Assembly (NCBI RefSeq): GCF_009746565.1
Contig: NZ_WRPN01000011.1
Location: forward strand, 1-64,000
DNA length: 64,000 bases
Direction of reading: 5' to 3'
DNA from: Mariniflexile maritimum
GTDB lineage: Bacteria > Bacteroidota > Bacteroidia > Flavobacteriales > Flavobacteriaceae
Shown here: positions 1 to 9,836 of the stretch, piece after piece
Layout: each line of letters starts with the position of its first letter
How positions within the stretch are numbered: the stretch's first letter is position 1
The notes under the pieces: model-generated
What the model saw: only the letters and a program-made list of their open reading frames with translations
Told to the model about the DNA's origin: nothing
Databases searched by the model: none
Program-made: the position numbers and the translations under genes

Positions 1-122
1 CTTTACAAATAGAATCGATTTTTAGTGGTTCACTTTCATCCGCTGTAGGTGGTTCACTTTCACCCGCCGCACTATGCTCACTTTAATCCGCTGTGGGTGG
101 TATACTATGCCCGTTTTTTGCA
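1..122. mobile_element. End of an IS21-like insertion sequence (remnant)
   Basis: Three imperfect direct repeats of about 20 bp with the core CACTTTMAYCCGC lie at 24-43, 49-68 and 76-94. Tandem terminal repeats with a CACTTT core are typical of IS21-family ends in Bacteroidota. The likely tip is the CA at 121-122, because the HsdM reading frame becomes recognisable from the next codon. No transposase is visible, so the rest of the element would lie left of the window. The family assignment is from memory of such ends; the repeats themselves are seen directly. Confidence 0.5.
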
Positions 123-1329
123 CCTGTACGAATACATGCTCTCTAAAATTGCCGAGGCCGGCACCAACGGGCAGTTCCGCACCCCGCGCCACATCATCCG
201 CATGATGGTAGAAATTGTAAAACCCAAACAAGACGATGTTATTTGCGACCCCAGTTGCGGTACCGCGGGCTTTTTGGTGGCGGCAGGCCAATACATTTAC
301 GATAAGCACAAAGATTGGTTCAACCAAAAAACCTTTAGGGAGCATTTTAACAACCAGATGTTCAATGGCGTAGAGTTCGACCCCACCATGTTGCGCATTG
401 GCGCCATGAACATGCAACTGCACGGTATGGAAAACCCGACCCTAATAGGTAAAGACGCCCTTAGTGAAGCCAATGCCGATATTGAAAACAAATATTCCCT
501 CATTCTGGCAAACCCGCCCTTTAAAGGCAGTTTGGATTATGATGAGGTTGAAAGCAGCCTCCTTACCATAACCAAAACCAAAAAAACCGAGCTCCTCTTT
601 TTGGCCCTTATGCTGCGCATGCTAAAAGTAGGCGGGCGTGCCGCGGTTATTGTGCCCGATGGCGTGTTGTTTGGCAGCAGCAATGCCCACAAAAGCATCC
701 GTAAGGAGTTGGTAGAAAACCAGCAGCTGCAAGCCGTTATTAGCATGCCAAGTGGGGTGTTCAAGCCCTATGCAGGGGTAAGTACCGCCATTTTGTTCTT
801 CACCAAGACCAATTCCGGGGGTACCGATACAGTTTGGTTTTACGACATGAAAGCCGATGGTTTAAGTTTAGATGACAAGCGCAACCCATTACTTAGCGAA
901 GAAGCCTTCGAGCAATGTTTTACCCAACCAGAAAACATCGTTGAGGAAGTAAAAGGCAAATGCGACATTGCCCACATACTCCTAGAGGCCCAATCCATCC
1001 TAAATTCCCCTCCCTCGGAGGGGTGGTCGAAGACCGGGGTGGTAAATTCCCCTCCCTCGGAGGGGTGTCCGCAGGACGGGGTGGCAATTACCCCTACGCC
1101 ACAAAGGTGTCCTCAGGACGGGGCGGAAAGGCTCCGCACCCAACCCAGCTTCCTAGTACCAAAACAAGAAATTATCGCCAACGATTGGGACCTTTCCATA
1201 AACCGCTACAAAGAAATTGTGTACGAAGAAGTAGCCTACGAAAAACCCGAAACTTTAATTAAAGAAATTAAAGCCTTGGATAACAAACGCGCAGAAGCGT
1301 TGTTGAATTTGGAGAAAATGATGAACTAA
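49..1329 (+). pseudogene. hsdM: Type I restriction-modification methyltransferase HsdM, 5'-truncated
   Basis: N6-adenine methyltransferase subunit of a type I restriction system. The S-adenosylmethionine motif (DPSCGTAGF, about residue 67) and the catalytic NPPF motif (about 155) are intact. Homology starts only at LYEYML (from 124). The first 25 codons read through insertion-sequence end repeats from a GTG, so the usual N-terminal helical HsdM_N domain (about 120 residues) is missing. Before the conserved C-terminal stretch, three 14-residue units (first two NSPPSEG..) encoded by a GC-rich 42-bp DNA repeat have been inserted in frame. The frame upstream is closed by a stop. The gene is followed without a gap by an unknown gene and hsdS. 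It is probably inactive unless a second copy exists. Confidence 0.85.
1002..1127. repeat. Three tandem copies of a 42-bp GC-rich palindromic repeat inside hsdM
   Basis: Copies begin at 1002, 1044 and 1086. The first two are nearly identical and contain a perfect hairpin CCCCTCC-CTC-GGAGGGG; the third is diverged. The unit is exactly 14 codons long, so the reading frame survives. Its GC content is far above the surrounding gene, and it resembles a dispersed intergenic repeat of flavobacterial genomes (recalled, not searched). Confidence 0.85.
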
Positions 1330-1330
1330 A

Positions 1331-2185
1331 ATGAGCATTTTACATTATATAAAAATATCAAAACCCCTTGATTTTGATTTGCTTTGTCAAACCATTGAAG
1401 CCAAGGTAAGCCATGTGGCATACGAGCAACGTGCAGAAAATCTGTGCTATTTTTGGATACATGGCGCATCTACACGAGGTGTGGACTTAACTATTGAAGA
1501 ACCTCTTTGGTTGGAGCTGCGAAATACAGCTTGCGCCAATCATGCCGATTATGAACTGACCAACCAACTGGCAGAAACCATCTGCAATTTATGTCACGGA
1601 CAAGTTTATAAGGATAATGACGACTATGATGAAGAACTTGAAGACGCATCAGAAGAATATCTTGAAACCCCAATGCCTTTATTTGATGAGGCTCAAATGC
1701 ATAACAAGTTTCTATCGGATGCCAAGCTTATAAGAACCCTCGTAAACCATAGTGGCGACCCCATGACGCTGTTTGGTCCCATCCGGGAAGTAAACATTGG
1801 AAGAAATCTTTTGGAAAAAATGAGCCGCCACCAACCTGATGAACAATTTTCCGAGAACTTGCACCGCAAAATATTGGAGATTAACTATCACCTACCCGAC
1901 TACGAGTACGGCAACCTATTGCAATCGAACGGCGATTCCGAGAATCCTAAAATATTGAAACTCATTACCAATCTTACCCCGTGCATCATAAAAAAATATG
2001 ATTTTATCTTATTTGAAAAAAACGAAAAACTCATTGCCATAACCAATGACCACCTCAATACCATCCTACCCCAAGATTGGCAACTGGTAGATGAATACAC
2101 CATTGTAGCACCCATAATTGGCGACTTGGAATTTCAGAAATTGCTTGACAAAGCAGAGCGGTTTAACCAAATAGACAATTTGTAA
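1331..2185 (+). CDS. Hypothetical protein inside the hsd locus
   Basis: A 284-residue soluble protein with no signal peptide, no membrane segment and no motif I recognise. It starts one base after the hsdM stop codon, so it is probably co-translated with the methyltransferase. The middle is acidic (EELEDASEE.., around residues 100-115). The C-terminal half alternates short hydrophobic strands with charged loops. Genes lying between hsdM and hsdS often modulate or protect the restriction system, but nothing in this sequence proves such a role. No function is assigned. Confidence 0.7.
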   Translation: MSILHYIKISKPLDFDLLCQTIEAKVSHVAYEQRAENLCYFWIHGASTRGVDLTIEEPLWLELRNTACANHADYELTNQLAETICNLCHGQVYKDNDDYDEELEDASEEYLETPMPLFDEAQMHNKFLSDAKLIRTLVNHSGDPMTLFGPIREVNIGRNLLEKMSRHQPDEQFSENLHRKILEINYHLPDYEYGNLLQSNGDSENPKILKLITNLTPCIIKKYDFILFEKNEKLIAITNDHLNTILPQDWQLVDEYTIVAPIIGDLEFQKLLDKAERFNQIDNL

Positions 2186-2210
2186 TATAAATGAAACACA
2201 TTATCAAACC

Positions 2211-2295
2211 GTCATTGCGAGGCACGAAGCAATCTGTTAATTGAAACACACGACGCCACCGTCATTGCGAGGTACGAAGCAATCTGTTAATTGAA
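2211..2295. repeat. Two copies of a GTCATTGCGAGG..AAGCAATCT repeat
   Basis: Copies at 2211-2245 and 2261-2295 share GTCATTGCGAGG, ACGAAGCAATCTG and the following TTAATTGAAA, and are 50 bp apart. Further copies of the core are at 3442-3466 and 60154-60184. This is a dispersed short repeat known from many Bacteroidota genomes. Here it brackets hsdS on both sides. Confidence 0.85.
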
Positions 2296-2300
2296 AAAGT

Positions 2301-3440
2301 ATGGAATTAGTTGAATTAGATGGTTATATTGAAATTTTGTCTGGCTACGCCTTCGACTCTAATCTTTTTAATGATAAAGGCGACGGTGTCCCACTCATTA
2401 GAATTAGGGATGTAGGCAAAAATATTTCTAATACTTATTATCCAGGAGAATATAATGAGAAATTTATTGTGAAAGATGGTGATTTTTTAATCGGGATGGA
2501 TGGTGATTTTAGGTTATCGGAATGGCAAGGCGGAAAGGCATTATTAAATCAGCGGGTTTGTAAAATTTGGTCAAAGAATAGAAAGGCTCTTGATGATAAG
2601 TATTTACTATATTTCTTACCTAAAGAACTGAAACTTCTTGAAGATACAACATCTTTTGCAACAGTAAAACATCTTTCAGTAAAGAAAATCCAAGGAATTA
2701 AAATCCCCCTCCCCACTCTAGAAACCCAAAAGCGCATCGCCGCCATTTTAGATGAAGCCGACACCCTGCGCCAACTAAACCACCAACTTATCGCCAAATA
2801 CGACGCCCTAACCCAAAGCCTCTTTTTGGATATGTTTGGAGACCCTGTTACGAACCCGATGGGGTGGGAGAAAAAGAAATTAGCAAAGTTTGTTTCTAAA
2901 TTAGGCGACGGTATTCATGGTACACCAGTTTATGATGAAAATGGAACATATTATTTTGTTAACGGAAATAATCTTGAAAAAGGGTCAATAATGGTTAATT
3001 CAAAAACAAAAACTGTAACAAAAGGTGAGGCTTTAAAACATCATAGGGACTTAAATGAATATACTTTCTTAGTTTCAATAAATGGTTCTATTGGGAAGGT
3101 TGCGTTTTACAATAATGAGAAAATTATGTTAGGAAAAAGTGCTTGCTATTTCAATATAATTCCTAATGAAATTAATAAAATCTATTTATATTATTTGATT
3201 GATAGTGATTATTTTTTAAGATATGCAACAGGAGAAGCTACTGGAAGTACTATAAAAAATGTTTCATTAAAAACTATGAGGAACTTTCCGGTTTTAAATC
3301 CCCCAATCCACCTCCAAACCCAATTCGCAGAGCGCGTACAGCTTATAGAACAACAAAAACAACAGGCCCAAGACGCCTTACAAAAAAGCGAGCAGTTGTT
3401 TAATAGTTTGTTGCAAAGGGCATTTAAAGGGGCGTTGTAA
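2301..3440 (+). CDS. hsdS: Type I restriction-modification specificity subunit HsdS
   Basis: DNA-recognition subunit that directs HsdM and HsdR to a bipartite target. It has two target-recognition domains (about residues 1-130 and 185-330), each followed by a conserved helical spacer. The first spacer contains PLPTLETQKRIAAILDEA, and the second ends the protein with PPIHLQTQFAERV and a long Gln-rich helix. Total length of 379 residues is typical. The recognition domains are AT-rich, while the spacers are GC-richer and match neighbouring gene composition, a mosaic expected when recognition domains are exchanged by recombination. The gene is flanked by copies of the GTCATTGCGAGG repeat. It is separated from hsdR by an unrelated gene. 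Confidence 0.93.
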   Translation: MELVELDGYIEILSGYAFDSNLFNDKGDGVPLIRIRDVGKNISNTYYPGEYNEKFIVKDGDFLIGMDGDFRLSEWQGGKALLNQRVCKIWSKNRKALDDKYLLYFLPKELKLLEDTTSFATVKHLSVKKIQGIKIPLPTLETQKRIAAILDEADTLRQLNHQLIAKYDALTQSLFLDMFGDPVTNPMGWEKKKLAKFVSKLGDGIHGTPVYDENGTYYFVNGNNLEKGSIMVNSKTKTVTKGEALKHHRDLNEYTFLVSINGSIGKVAFYNNEKIMLGKSACYFNIIPNEINKIYLYYLIDSDYFLRYATGEATGSTIKNVSLKTMRNFPVLNPPIHLQTQFAERVQLIEQQKQQAQDALQKSEQLFNSLLQRAFKGAL

Positions 3441-3441
3441 C

Positions 3442-3466
3442 GTCATTGCGAGGCACGAAGCAATCT
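3442..3466. repeat. Third copy of the GTCATTGCGAGG repeat, downstream of hsdS
   Basis: GTCATTGCGAGG followed by CACGAAGCAATCT begins directly after the hsdS stop codon. It matches the two copies before hsdS in the same orientation. Confidence 0.85.
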
Positions 3467-3585
3467 CATGAAATGAAACGATAAATAATTAACAAATTAC
3501 TTCAGTCGCGTCTCCTTTGGAATGTCGTTATTGTAAACACAGCAAATCAACCACATAAAGCGAAAAAAATTAATATATTTATTCC

Positions 3586-5223
3586 ATGAAGGAAAATAGT
3601 AGTTTAGATAAAAAATCATTAACCTTAATTTCAGGCAATGCTGCCAATTGGAAAGAGTTGGCTAAAGACTGTGTGTGTTTTGCCAATGGCTATGGCGGTA
3701 AAATACTTATTGGCATTGAAGATGATGAAGATGTGCCTAAAGCTTCACAAAAAATATCTAAACAACTTATTGAACAAATTAACAAGCGCATTCCGTCCTT
3801 GGCATTAAATGTTGGTATTGCGCCTCAAATAGTTACAGCAGATAACGGGGGGCAGTATATAGAGCTTACTGTTTTTAGAAGCGCACAATCTATTGCCAGT
3901 ACTACCGATGGCAGATATTACATTAGGGTTTCAGACGAATGTAAGCCCGTAATGCCAGACCAAATTGAACGCTTGTTTTCAGAGAAAAATGCCTTTGTTT
4001 GGGAAGAAAAAACAGTTAAAAAAATTGTACTGGCAGATTGTGATATTGAAAAGTTCAATACCTTCTTAAAAGACGTAAAAAGTTCAGAGCGTGTTAGTGG
4101 TTTTATTAAAGACATGACCACAGAAGAAATTACCGATTATTATTTTTTAACCCACAACGGGTTTTTAACAAATTTGGGGGTTTTATGGATAGGTAAGCGC
4201 AGAGATAGAGCAACCTTGCATTATGCACCATCGGTTCAGTTTATTAAGTATAATGAAGATGGAAATAAAATATATAAAAAGGTTTGGGATGATTACTCAC
4301 ATAACCCTAAAGAGTTAATTTCAGATATTATTACGCAAATTCCAGATTGGAACGAGTTTATAGAGGTTTCCGATGGTATTTTTAGGAAAAACATTTACAA
4401 CTACCCACCAGAGGTTATTAGGGAACTTATTGCCAATGCTTTTGCACATAGAAATTACACCATGCGTGGTGATATTTTTATTAATTTATATCCAGACCGA
4501 TTGGAAATTCATAGCCCTGGGCTATTACCACTTGGTGTAACACCAGATAATATTTTAACTAAATCTGTACAGCGCAATCAACTACTTGCCAAATTATTTT
4601 ACGATTTAAAGCTAATGGAAAAAGAAGGCAGTGGTTATGATAAGGTTTATGAAGTGCTTCTTGGTAACGGTAAAGAAGTGCCAGAAGTTATTGAAGGAAA
4701 CGACCGTGTTGTAGTAACTGTTAAAAAGCAAATTATTAGTAATAATGTTTTAAAGCTTATGGATAAAGCTTCAAAGGAACTTCAATTACGTCAAAAGGAA
4801 TTAATAGCATTAGGCTTAATAGCTCAAAAAGAAGGAATCACCGCAATAGATTTGTCTAAAGAATTAAACGCTTCTAAACCAAACGAGTTGCAACATTGGT
4901 TAGGGCGTTTACTAAATTTAGAAATTATACTATCTAAAGGAAAAACAAAAGGTACATTGTATTATGTGAATCCAGAATTTTTAAGAACTACAGATTTTAT
5001 CGAGAAAACCAATTTAAAACGTATTGAACCACATAGACTTCAAGAATTAATTTATGAAGATTTAAAGAATTATCCTGAAAGTTCCATAAGTGAGATTAAT
5101 AAACGTATTGGTAGCGAAATTAACCAACGCACCCTTAAAGCCAAATTGGATGAAATGATTGAAAAAGAATTATTAGTAAAATTGGGAGAAAAGAAAGGAA
5201 CGAAATATATGATATCAACATAA
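3586..5223 (+). CDS. AlbA_2/Schlafen-like ATP-binding regulator
   Basis: A 545-residue protein of the family often annotated as a putative transcriptional regulator or RecG-like helicase. The N-terminus (residues about 15-130) carries an AlbA_2 domain (ELAKDCVCFANGYGGKILIGIED). A GHKL-type ATPase region follows at about 285-345, with ELIANAFAHRNY and DRLEIHSPGLLP. The C-terminal 160 residues look like winged helices. Such genes recur in restriction and defence islands and next to type I systems. The coding sequence is much more AT-rich than hsdM or hsdR, suggesting separate acquisition. It has its own upstream region of about 120 bp. Whether it regulates the hsd locus or acts in defence is not shown by the sequence. 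Confidence 0.8.
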   Translation: MKENSSLDKKSLTLISGNAANWKELAKDCVCFANGYGGKILIGIEDDEDVPKASQKISKQLIEQINKRIPSLALNVGIAPQIVTADNGGQYIELTVFRSAQSIASTTDGRYYIRVSDECKPVMPDQIERLFSEKNAFVWEEKTVKKIVLADCDIEKFNTFLKDVKSSERVSGFIKDMTTEEITDYYFLTHNGFLTNLGVLWIGKRRDRATLHYAPSVQFIKYNEDGNKIYKKVWDDYSHNPKELISDIITQIPDWNEFIEVSDGIFRKNIYNYPPEVIRELIANAFAHRNYTMRGDIFINLYPDRLEIHSPGLLPLGVTPDNILTKSVQRNQLLAKLFYDLKLMEKEGSGYDKVYEVLLGNGKEVPEVIEGNDRVVVTVKKQIISNNVLKLMDKASKELQLRQKELIALGLIAQKEGITAIDLSKELNASKPNELQHWLGRLLNLEIILSKGKTKGTLYYVNPEFLRTTDFIEKTNLKRIEPHRLQELIYEDLKNYPESSISEINKRIGSEINQRTLKAKLDEMIEKELLVKLGEKKGTKYMIST

Positions 5224-5501
5224 ATACATGAAATAAACATAAAAATGTTGATATAAATGTTGATATAATGAATGGGTTTTTTGTTAAATCACTGTATTTC
5301 AATACTTTTTATCGACATAAAACCATGAAATAAGTACTAAAATGTTGATATAAAAATATTTTTATTGTTTATTCATATAAAGAAAAACACCTTTTCTTTT
5401 ACCTGAAAACAAAACATGTAAAGAAATTCTAATTTTTATAAACGAAGCAGAAATTCAATAGAAAATCCTTACTTTTAAAACCTTAAACGGTATTTTCCTA
5501 A
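5224..5501. other. AT-rich intergenic region before hsdR
   Basis: 278 bp with no credible gene. TGTTGATATAA recurs at about 5246, 5258 and 5343, which may mark a regulator site. No clear terminator hairpin is visible. hsdR probably has its own promoter here. Confidence 0.4.
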
Positions 5502-8500
5502 ATGAGCAATTTCAATTTCCTAAAGCAAGAGTTTCTGCAATTATACCAAGAGGCCACAGAGGCCGAAAGCCATGTGTTTACCAAGCCCAAGTATGCCGCT
5601 TTGCAAAGTAGGATTGTATTGGAGTTGGGCGTGGCATGGCTGTATGATAACGACCCCGAATTTACCAGGCCTTATGATAGTACCCTAAACGCCTTGATGC
5701 ACCATCATGATTTTAAAAATGCCATAAAGCCCAGCATGTTTCAGGAGCTTAACTTGGTAAGGCACATAGGCAACCAAGCGGCGCATGGCAAAAAAGTAAC
5801 CCAACGCGAAGCCCTTATTTGTTTGCGCAGTGTTTTTAGGTTTGCATCGTACATCAGTAAATATTACAGCCATGCCAACCCAGAAATCCCTGATTTTGAG
5901 GAAGCCTACCTGCCGCAGCCAGATGCACAGTTAAAAGATAGTACCGCCAAGGAATTGCAGCGTGTTGTTGATGAGGCCGAAAAACAATTAAAAGACCTAA
6001 AAGCACAACAGGCAAAACAAGCAGAATTGCTAAAGGAAAATGCCCTTTTAAAACGCCAAATTGAAAACCAGCAACAGCAATTGTTGGAACGCAAACAGGC
6101 ACGTAAGCAAGTTGTTAACGAAGCTTTGGAAATACCGGCGCTAACCCCCGAACTGGAAACCAGAAAGCTGTACATTGATGTGTTGCTAAAAGAAGCAGGC
6201 TGGGACAACCTAAAACCGGGCACCGATATTGAGTTTGCGGTAACGGGCATGCCGGTGGCTACCAATCCTTCTGGCAAGGGTTATGTGGACTATGTGCTTT
6301 GGGGCGATAACGGCCTGCCACTTGCCGTGGTTGAGGCCAAACAAACGCTGCACGACGCCAAAAAAGGAAAGCACCAAGCGGTGTTATATGCCAATTGTTT
6401 GGAGCATACCACAGGGCAACGTCCGGTAATATTTTACTCCAATGGTTTTGAAACCTATATTTGGGACGATACCTTTTATCCTGAACGCCAAATACACGGG
6501 TTTTATACCAAGGATGAACTTCATTTTTTAATTGAACAGCGCCACTCCAGGATGGATATGAGGCCGTTTCAGGTGAATAAATCTATAATAAACAGAGATT
6601 ATCAAATAGAAGCTACCAAACGGGTTGCCGAAGCTTTGGTAACCACCCACCAAGGGCGTTTAAAGGGCAAACAGCGCGAAGCCCTTTTGGTTATGGCTAC
6701 GGGTAGCGGAAAGACCAGGACGGCCGCGGCCATGGTTGATATGTTTACCAAATGCAATTGGGCCAAACGCATCCTGTTTTTGGCAGATAGGAATGCGCTG
6801 GTAACACAGGCCAAAAATTCATTTAAGGAACATCTGCCCCATTTAAGCGCCATCGATTTAACCAAGGAAAAGGAGGATAACAAAACCCGTTTGGTGTTTT
6901 CAACCTATCCTACCATTATGAATAAAATTGATAACCTGAAAGATGATACCAAACGCTTTTATGGGGTTGGGCATTTTGATGTGATTATTATCGATGAGGC
7001 ACATCGGTCGGTTTACCAAAAATACGGGGCTATTTTCGATTATTTTGACGCCATTCTTATTGGGTTAACCGCAACACCCAAAAAGGATATAGACCACAAT
7101 ACCTATAATCTATTTGGCATTGAGGATGATAATCCCACTTTTGCCTACGAACTAAACCAAGCGGTGAAAGACAAACATCTGGTACCACCAAAAGCGAAAA
7201 AAGTACCTGTTAAGTTTGTGCGTGAAGGGGTAAAATATAAAGACCTTTCGGAAGCTGATAAACGCAAGTTTGAAGAACAGTTTGGAAGTTTTGAAACAAC
7301 GCCCGATGACGATGCGGTACAGATAAACAAAAGCCAGATCCACACCTTTCTATTCAACACAAAAACCGTCGATGTGGTATTGGATTTTTTAATGAACCAA
7401 GGCATTAAAGTAGAAGGTGGCGATAAACTGGGCAAAACCATCATTTTTGCCAAAAACCATACGCATGCCCAATTTATTGAAAAACGCTTTAATAAAAACT
7501 ATCCCGAATATGCCGGTTCGTTTTTAAGGGTTATTGATAATTACGAATCGAAGGCACAGGATTTACTGGAAAGATTTTGTGATGACAAGCAGGAACAGGA
7601 GCCCCAAATAGCGGTATCGGTCGATATGATGGATACGGGGGTTGATGCCCCACGGGTGGTCAATTTGGTGTTTTTTAAGGAAGTGAAGTCGTATGCCAAA
7701 TATTGGCAAATGATTGGCAGGGGCACCCGATTGCGCCCTCACTTATTTGGTCCGGGACAGGATAAACAACATTTTTTAATATTTGATTTTTGTGGCAATT
7801 TTGAGTTTTTTGATGAATTTCCAGATGGTGTAAAAAACAGTGTTTCCAAAACCTTGTCGCAGCAAGTGTTTGAAACCAAATTGCAGCTTATTACCGCCAT
7901 AAGAAACCTGCAGCTTGCTACGCCCGAGGATGATGCCCTGGCCGTAAACTACACCCATCAACTACATAAGGCTATTGAAGCGTTGGATGAAGATCGCTTT
8001 GAAGTTAGAAAATCGTTGCGCTTTGTAAAGGCCTTCAAAGCTAGGGAACGCTGGAACAACTTAACAGTTGGCGATGTTTCGGATATTTGCAATCATTTAA
8101 GCCATTTGCCCACTTACAAGGAGGATGATGACGAACTGGCCAAACGTTTCGATTTGTTGTGTTTGCGTTTGCAATGGGCAGTGCTAAACGCCTCAAAATC
8201 ACAGGAACAATACATTCAGCAAATCTATAATATTGGGGTAAACCTCTATAAAAAAAGGAACATTCCCGTAGTACACACAAAATTGGGCACCATAAACCAA
8301 GTAAAGGACCAGTCGTTTTGGAGCGCCATTAGTTTAACCCAGATAGAGCATATCAGGACCGAATTAAGGGAACTCATCAAGTTTATTGACATTGAGCATG
8401 TAAAGCCCGTTTACACCGATTTTGAGGATATGTTGTATGAAGACAGGGTTGAAGATGTGCACATCATGCCAAGTTACACCAATCTGCAAAGCTATAAAGA

Positions 8501-8948
8501 CCGTGTGGAATCGTTTATCCGAAAAAACAAATCGCATTTGGTAGTCAACAAACTGCACAAAAACATACCCATAACCGAAAAGGAACTGGCACTTCTTGAA
8601 ACATTCTTATTTGAAGACACCATTGGCACCAAAGCCGATTATCAACGGGAATATGGCAACATGCCCCTAGGCAACTTTATCCGCAGTGTTATTGGTTTGG
8701 ATATTGAAGTTGTGAACGGGTTGTTTGCAGATTACATTTCCAAGGAAAATCTAAGACCCGAACAAATCACCTTCATAAAAACCTTGATAAACTACCTGAA
8801 CGTTAATGGCACGTTGGATAAATCGCTCTTGGTAAAACCGCCATTCAACGAAGCCCACGACGCCGGTATTATGGGTGTTTTTGATGATGAAAGCGATGTT
8901 CGTCACATCATATCCATAATAGATACCGTGAACGACAACGCAGGGTAA
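5502..8948 (+). CDS. hsdR: Type I restriction endonuclease subunit HsdR
   Basis: Motor and nuclease subunit that cleaves unmodified DNA after ATP-driven translocation. It starts with a DUF4145-like domain (residues 1-120) and a coiled coil rich in Gln and Lys (140-205). A PD-(D/E)xK nuclease core follows, with YVDYVLW and VVEAK around residues 265-282. The SF2 helicase part has Walker A MATGSGKT (about 398), DEAH (about 498), LTATP (about 520) and QMIGRGTRL (motif VI, about 740). The C-terminal region resembles the EcoEI-type R-subunit C-terminus. At 1148 residues it is full length with no internal stop. It would be inactive if its partner hsdM is dead, because the nuclease needs HsdM and HsdS to bind DNA. 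Confidence 0.95.
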   Translation: MSNFNFLKQEFLQLYQEATEAESHVFTKPKYAALQSRIVLELGVAWLYDNDPEFTRPYDSTLNALMHHHDFKNAIKPSMFQELNLVRHIGNQAAHGKKVTQREALICLRSVFRFASYISKYYSHANPEIPDFEEAYLPQPDAQLKDSTAKELQRVVDEAEKQLKDLKAQQAKQAELLKENALLKRQIENQQQQLLERKQARKQVVNEALEIPALTPELETRKLYIDVLLKEAGWDNLKPGTDIEFAVTGMPVATNPSGKGYVDYVLWGDNGLPLAVVEAKQTLHDAKKGKHQAVLYANCLEHTTGQRPVIFYSNGFETYIWDDTFYPERQIHGFYTKDELHFLIEQRHSRMDMRPFQVNKSIINRDYQIEATKRVAEALVTTHQGRLKGKQREALLVMATGSGKTRTAAAMVDMFTKCNWAKRILFLADRNALVTQAKNSFKEHLPHLSAIDLTKEKEDNKTRLVFSTYPTIMNKIDNLKDDTKRFYGVGHFDVIIIDEAHRSVYQKYGAIFDYFDAILIGLTATPKKDIDHNTYNLFGIEDDNPTFAYELNQAVKDKHLVPPKAKKVPVKFVREGVKYKDLSEADKRKFEEQFGSFETTPDDDAVQINKSQIHTFLFNTKTVDVVLDFLMNQGIKVEGGDKLGKTIIFAKNHTHAQFIEKRFNKNYPEYAGSFLRVIDNYESKAQDLLERFCDDKQEQEPQIAVSVDMMDTGVDAPRVVNLVFFKEVKSYAKYWQMIGRGTRLRPHLFGPGQDKQHFLIFDFCGNFEFFDEFPDGVKNSVSKTLSQQVFETKLQLITAIRNLQLATPEDDALAVNYTHQLHKAIEALDEDRFEVRKSLRFVKAFKARERWNNLTVGDVSDICNHLSHLPTYKEDDDELAKRFDLLCLRLQWAVLNASKSQEQYIQQIYNIGVNLYKKRNIPVVHTKLGTINQVKDQSFWSAISLTQIEHIRTELRELIKFIDIEHVKPVYTDFEDMLYEDRVEDVHIMPSYTNLQSYKDRVESFIRKNKSHLVVNKLHKNIPITEKELALLETFLFEDTIGTKADYQREYGNMPLGNFIRSVIGLDIEVVNGLFADYISKENLRPEQITFIKTLINYLNVNGTLDKSLLVKPPFNEAHDAGIMGVFDDESDVRHIISIIDTVNDNAG

Positions 8949-9056
8949 CAAAGAATGTAGGAAAGGTTATGGGCTATGGCAAACCAAAAAATGGTTATAT
9001 TTTCTAGCTCTTAATATTTTCATAAATGGGGCTTCATATAACTACAAAAATTTATG

Positions 9057-9064
9057 TAATTTTG
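9057..9064 (+). promoter_or_regulatory. -7 element of the pyrH promoter
   Basis: TAATTTTG matches the Bacteroidota -7 consensus TAnnTTTG and lies 20 bp before the pyrH start codon. Confidence 0.6.
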
Positions 9065-9084
9065 CTAAACTTTCAAAAACAACA

Positions 9085-9792
9085 ATGAAATATAAAAGAA
9101 TTCTCTTAAAACTGTCAGGTGAGGCCCTCATGGGAAATCGCCAGTACGGTATCGACCCAGAACGCTTATCAGAATATGCACAAGATATTAAGGCCATTAC
9201 CGATAAAGGCGTAGAAGTGGCCATTGTTATAGGTGGCGGCAATATTTTTAGAGGTGTCGCCGGCGCAAGTAATGGCATGGATCGTGTACAGGGCGACCAC
9301 ATGGGCATGCTTGCCACAGTTATAAACGGCTTAGCATTACAGAGCGCTTTAGAAGATGCTGGGTTGCCAACCCGTTTGCAATCGGCCGTACACATTAACC
9401 AAGTGGCAGAGCCTTTTATTCGCCGAAAAGCCATGCGCCACCTGGAAAAAGGACGGGTTGTTATTTTTGGTGGTGGTACCGGAAACCCCTATTTCACTAC
9501 CGATTCTGCCGCTGTTTTAAGGGCTATTGAAATTGAAGCAGACGTGATTTTAAAAGGAACGCGCGTTGATGGCATATACAACACAGACCCTGAAAAAGAT
9601 ACCAATGCCGTTAAATTCAACTTTATTTCATTTGAGGACGTATTGCGAAAAGGCTTGAAAGTTATGGATACCACCGCATTTACCCTTAGTCAGGAAAACC
9701 AACTGCCCATTATTGTATTCGACATGAACAAAAAAGGAAACTTGCTTAAAGTGGTTTCTGGCGAAAAAGTTGGCACCGAAGTAAACATCTAA
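9085..9792 (+). CDS. pyrH: UMP kinase PyrH
   Basis: Phosphorylates UMP to UDP in cytoplasmic pyrimidine synthesis; the bacterial enzyme is hexameric and belongs to the amino-acid kinase fold. The N-terminus [14 protein letters not shown] and the glycine loop [10 protein letters not shown] (about residues 50-60) are the nucleotide-binding motifs. The DAD-type segment [17 protein letters not shown] lies near 145. Length of 235 residues is standard. It is followed 44 bp later by frr, the usual bacterial gene pair. Confidence 0.97.
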   Translation: MKYKRILLKLSGEALMGNRQYGIDPERLSEYAQDIKAITDKGVEVAIVIGGGNIFRGVAGASNGMDRVQGDHMGMLATVINGLALQSALEDAGLPTRLQSAVHINQVAEPFIRRKAMRHLEKGRVVIFGGGTGNPYFTTDSAAVLRAIEIEADVILKGTRVDGIYNTDPEKDTNAVKFNFISFEDVLRKGLKVMDTTAFTLSQENQLPIIVFDMNKKGNLLKVVSGEKVGTEVNI

Positions 9793-9836
9793 ATTTCACT
9801 TATTTTTTCAATAATTGATCGTAAAAGTTTGATATT

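Noticed and set aside
1002-1127. Tandem 42-bp units considered as a CRISPR array
   Set aside because: There are no spacers between units, only three copies, and they are translated in frame within hsdM.
960-1262. Alternative plus-strand frame of 100 residues inside hsdM
   Set aside because: It exists only because the GC-rich repeat lacks stops in several frames; it overlaps the conserved HsdM frame.
2211-3466. GTCATTGCGAGG copies considered as CRISPR or attachment sites
   Set aside because: Copies are irregularly spaced, include a whole gene, and match a generally dispersed repeat; no cas or integrase gene is near.
8943-8970. GGGTAACAAAG at the end of hsdR, resembling the sigma-regulon motif
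   Set aside because: There is no TTKATATA block at the required 11-bp spacing, and pyrH has its own TAATTTTG element.
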